64,000 nucleotides of DNA from Aptenodytes patagonicus (lineage: Eukaryota; Chordata; Aves; Sphenisciformes; Spheniscidae). The position numbers and the translations under genes are program-made. A model generated the notes under the pieces. It made no database searches. It was not told the origin of the DNA and saw nothing but the letters and a program-made list of their open reading frames with translations. The DNA lies in the NCBI RefSeq assembly GCF_965638725.1, contig NC_134951.1:27969746-28033745 (forward strand). The letters run 5' to 3'. Positions 62,001-64,000 of this stretch are shown in pieces. Each line of letters starts with the position of its first letter. Position 1 is the stretch's first letter.

Positions 62001-64000
62001 TGTGGCAGCATAAATATAGAGCACTCAGGACAGTGTGAACAGTTGCAGGAATCATGTTTTCAAGACTTAGCCTTTGGTCTGAAAGCACAGAACATAATCC
62101 GCTTGATTTCTGTACCCTTCCGAGATTGCTTGTTTGCAGACTCCATTCTCCTCCAAGAGATACTCCTTGTAAGCTATACACAAACACCTGTCTTGGTCTC
62201 TCACCAGAAAGGGCCAGCCTGTATCTGGATGTAACTGGGTATGTTCCCCAAATCCACTCTTACACTAAGGCTAGAGGTACTTTACAAGCAAGCTTGCAGG
62301 CAGCCCTAATGGGAGAAACTATTACTAAAAGCAGAGGATAAAGTCTCATAGCTTGGAGAAAACAGTTTGCTATCAGAAAAATGAAGCATTACAGTAAGAT
62401 AGGAGGGAATCTGTTCTAGCCAAATTATCAGACAGGTAAGTCGCCATCTCGTAAGTTGTACTGCCAGCAGTTAAACCAATTTCCTGACTTTCCATAAGGT
62501 CCTATGCTAGAGATATAGCCATATGTATTCCCTTAAACAAAGTCTTCAGAGGAAGAATATTATATTCATGTCAGATAAGACCAAATGTATTTCACTACAG
62601 TAGCCCTAAGCACGAATCAGTCTCTAGAAGCAGTGGCTACATCAGATTATCTATCCAACCTTTTGTCCTGCCACTGCATGAGCAACAGAATGCTAGATAA
62701 TAAAGCAAAAAAGTTCTTATTCCCTCATTTAATCTAATTGTTGCTAGTATTTCCTACACTTTAGTTTAGAACACGTGATCTATGTAAATTAACCATACAT
62801 TTGGAATAAAACAGAATTCCCCTGCAATGAGGGTTTGGTCCCTGCATTCTCTTTTTCTCCAACTCTAAGACGACAGCAATATTCATGGCTGGTGACTTTT
62901 GCCTTCTACAACCTGCATTTAAACTACATTTCCACAATTTTTTTTTTGTAGCAGCCTTAAATCTCTCCTCCAACTTGCCTTACTTCACAAAGGCAAATTA
63001 TGATTTTAAAAGTAATGGGATTATGTTGCTTGAACTCTGAACCAACATCAGTGCAGAGCCACAATCCTGTAGATGCAAGACGTTGTGAAGATCCTTTGTT
63101 TTCAGTCTTCTAAGCCTATTAGTCCCACTAACACTGATACATGAACAAACAAACAAAAATGAGGAAATATGATGTTAATATACCTTTTGGCAATTTTACA
63201 CATCATACATGAAAAAGAAACAGCACGTCTCTAACACTATCTTATACACTGGGTAGCATTTCAGACAGGCAAGAGGAATTGCCCTCTAGCAATACCCGTT
63301 TTTCTCCACACACTACTACAGAGAACCACGACTGAGCACCTTAAATTAGAAACCTAATCCCACATTTTGTACTACCTGCCAAGGAACACAGAGCCTGCCT
63401 GTAAGAACGGCACTTTAGAGTACCAGTTTCTTTTTGGCTGGTTTTCAGGCTGTGCACCTACATAACAAAAAGCTATGTTTAGGCAATGTTCTGCATCCAG
63501 GTTAAAAAGCTCGGTTACTCCAGCTGGTCAATGACTGGATGGCAACTCCTTGGCTCCCAGGCCTTTTATTCAGATCCTTGGTGAAAATTTCAAACAACAA
63601 CAAAGCCTTGCATGGTCTCCTAGTCTGAAAATGTAATGTTTATTAGTATCCAAACAGATAATTTTATACAGTAACTTCAAATCGAAACAGATGGGACTTG
63701 TGGATTTTTCAGCACATACTCCCCTAGTGACAGAGTTCTGAAATCTTAATCATAACAGACGTGATGGCTTACAATTCATGGACCATTATGTTGCCCCTGG
63801 CTTACCTTTCACACATCCCTTTCCAGGGGACTGTGACTGCAGAGTAGAGGAGCACCTTTGCCTCATGTTTGATAACAACAGCAAACCAAAAGATGCATAA
63901 CACTGCTTGCACATGACATTGCTAGTAATAATCACCAATGGCTATCACAGACAGATCGTTTGTCTGATGTCTCTTGACTAGATGAAGCGGTGAACACAAC
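62001..64000 (-). other. CILK1: CILK1 intron 1 / 5' region
   Basis: Sequence upstream of CILK1 coding exon 1. No further exon, RNA gene or transposon is recognised and no CpG island is present, so the CILK1 promoter is probably right of the window. Confidence 0.5.

Overview
The window is avian nuclear DNA, probably from a neoavian bird. Evidence: spliced vertebrate genes with GT-AG introns, CR1 LINE fragments ending in the ATTCTATG-type 3' octamer, avian-type endogenous retroviruses and LTRs, and the gene order glutathione S-transferase alpha cluster - 7SK snRNA - CILK1, which matches human 6p12. The species cannot be named from sequence alone.

Layout. Positions 1-150 are the CpG-rich edge of something lying mostly to the left. 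A CR1 fragment follows (925-1504), then about 4.4 kb without recognised genes. The first alpha-class GST gene (221 aa, six coding exons, minus strand) has its CDS from 14667 down to 6126. Upstream of it is a nested retroviral block on the plus strand (about 16806-22760): a decayed gammaretrovirus-like pol interrupted by a younger ERVL-like element with a 5' LTR, a lysine-type primer binding site, a broken gag, a long open protease-RT frame and a 3' LTR cut down to 37 bp. A candidate non-coding first exon for the first GST gene sits beyond this block near 23344-23370. A second alpha-class GST gene (229 aa, minus strand) has its CDS from 35755 down to 27907, and a 1057-bp solo LTR lies in one of its introns. 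Its position next to 7SK makes it the GSTA4-position gene.

At 38883-39211 on the plus strand is an apparently complete 7SK snRNA gene with PSE, TATA-like and octamer-like elements. It is head-to-head with the putative GSTA4 first exon. The roughly 300 bp between them hold a CCAAT box and a perfect antioxidant-response-element core. CILK1 (ciliogenesis-associated kinase 1, formerly ICK) fills the right 24 kb on the minus strand. Thirteen coding exons (43443-61920) encode 622 aa with an intact MAPK/CDK-like kinase domain. Its introns hold a CR1 copy, a solo LTR related to the ERVL-like LTR, and an ancient tRNA-derived MIR-like SINE.

The two GST genes encode glutathione-conjugating and peroxidase-type detoxification enzymes. 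7SK restrains P-TEFb to control Pol II elongation. CILK1 controls ciliary length and transport. They share a conserved neighbourhood, not a pathway. No bacterial-type system, CRISPR array or tRNA gene was seen. The most unusual points are the compact GSTA4/7SK divergent promoter with its ARE, a Thr68-to-Pro change in the glutathione-binding loop of the GSTA4-position protein, the nested retroviral structure with a same-frame UAG between gag and pol, and two solo LTRs lying in sense inside host introns with recognisable promoter motifs.
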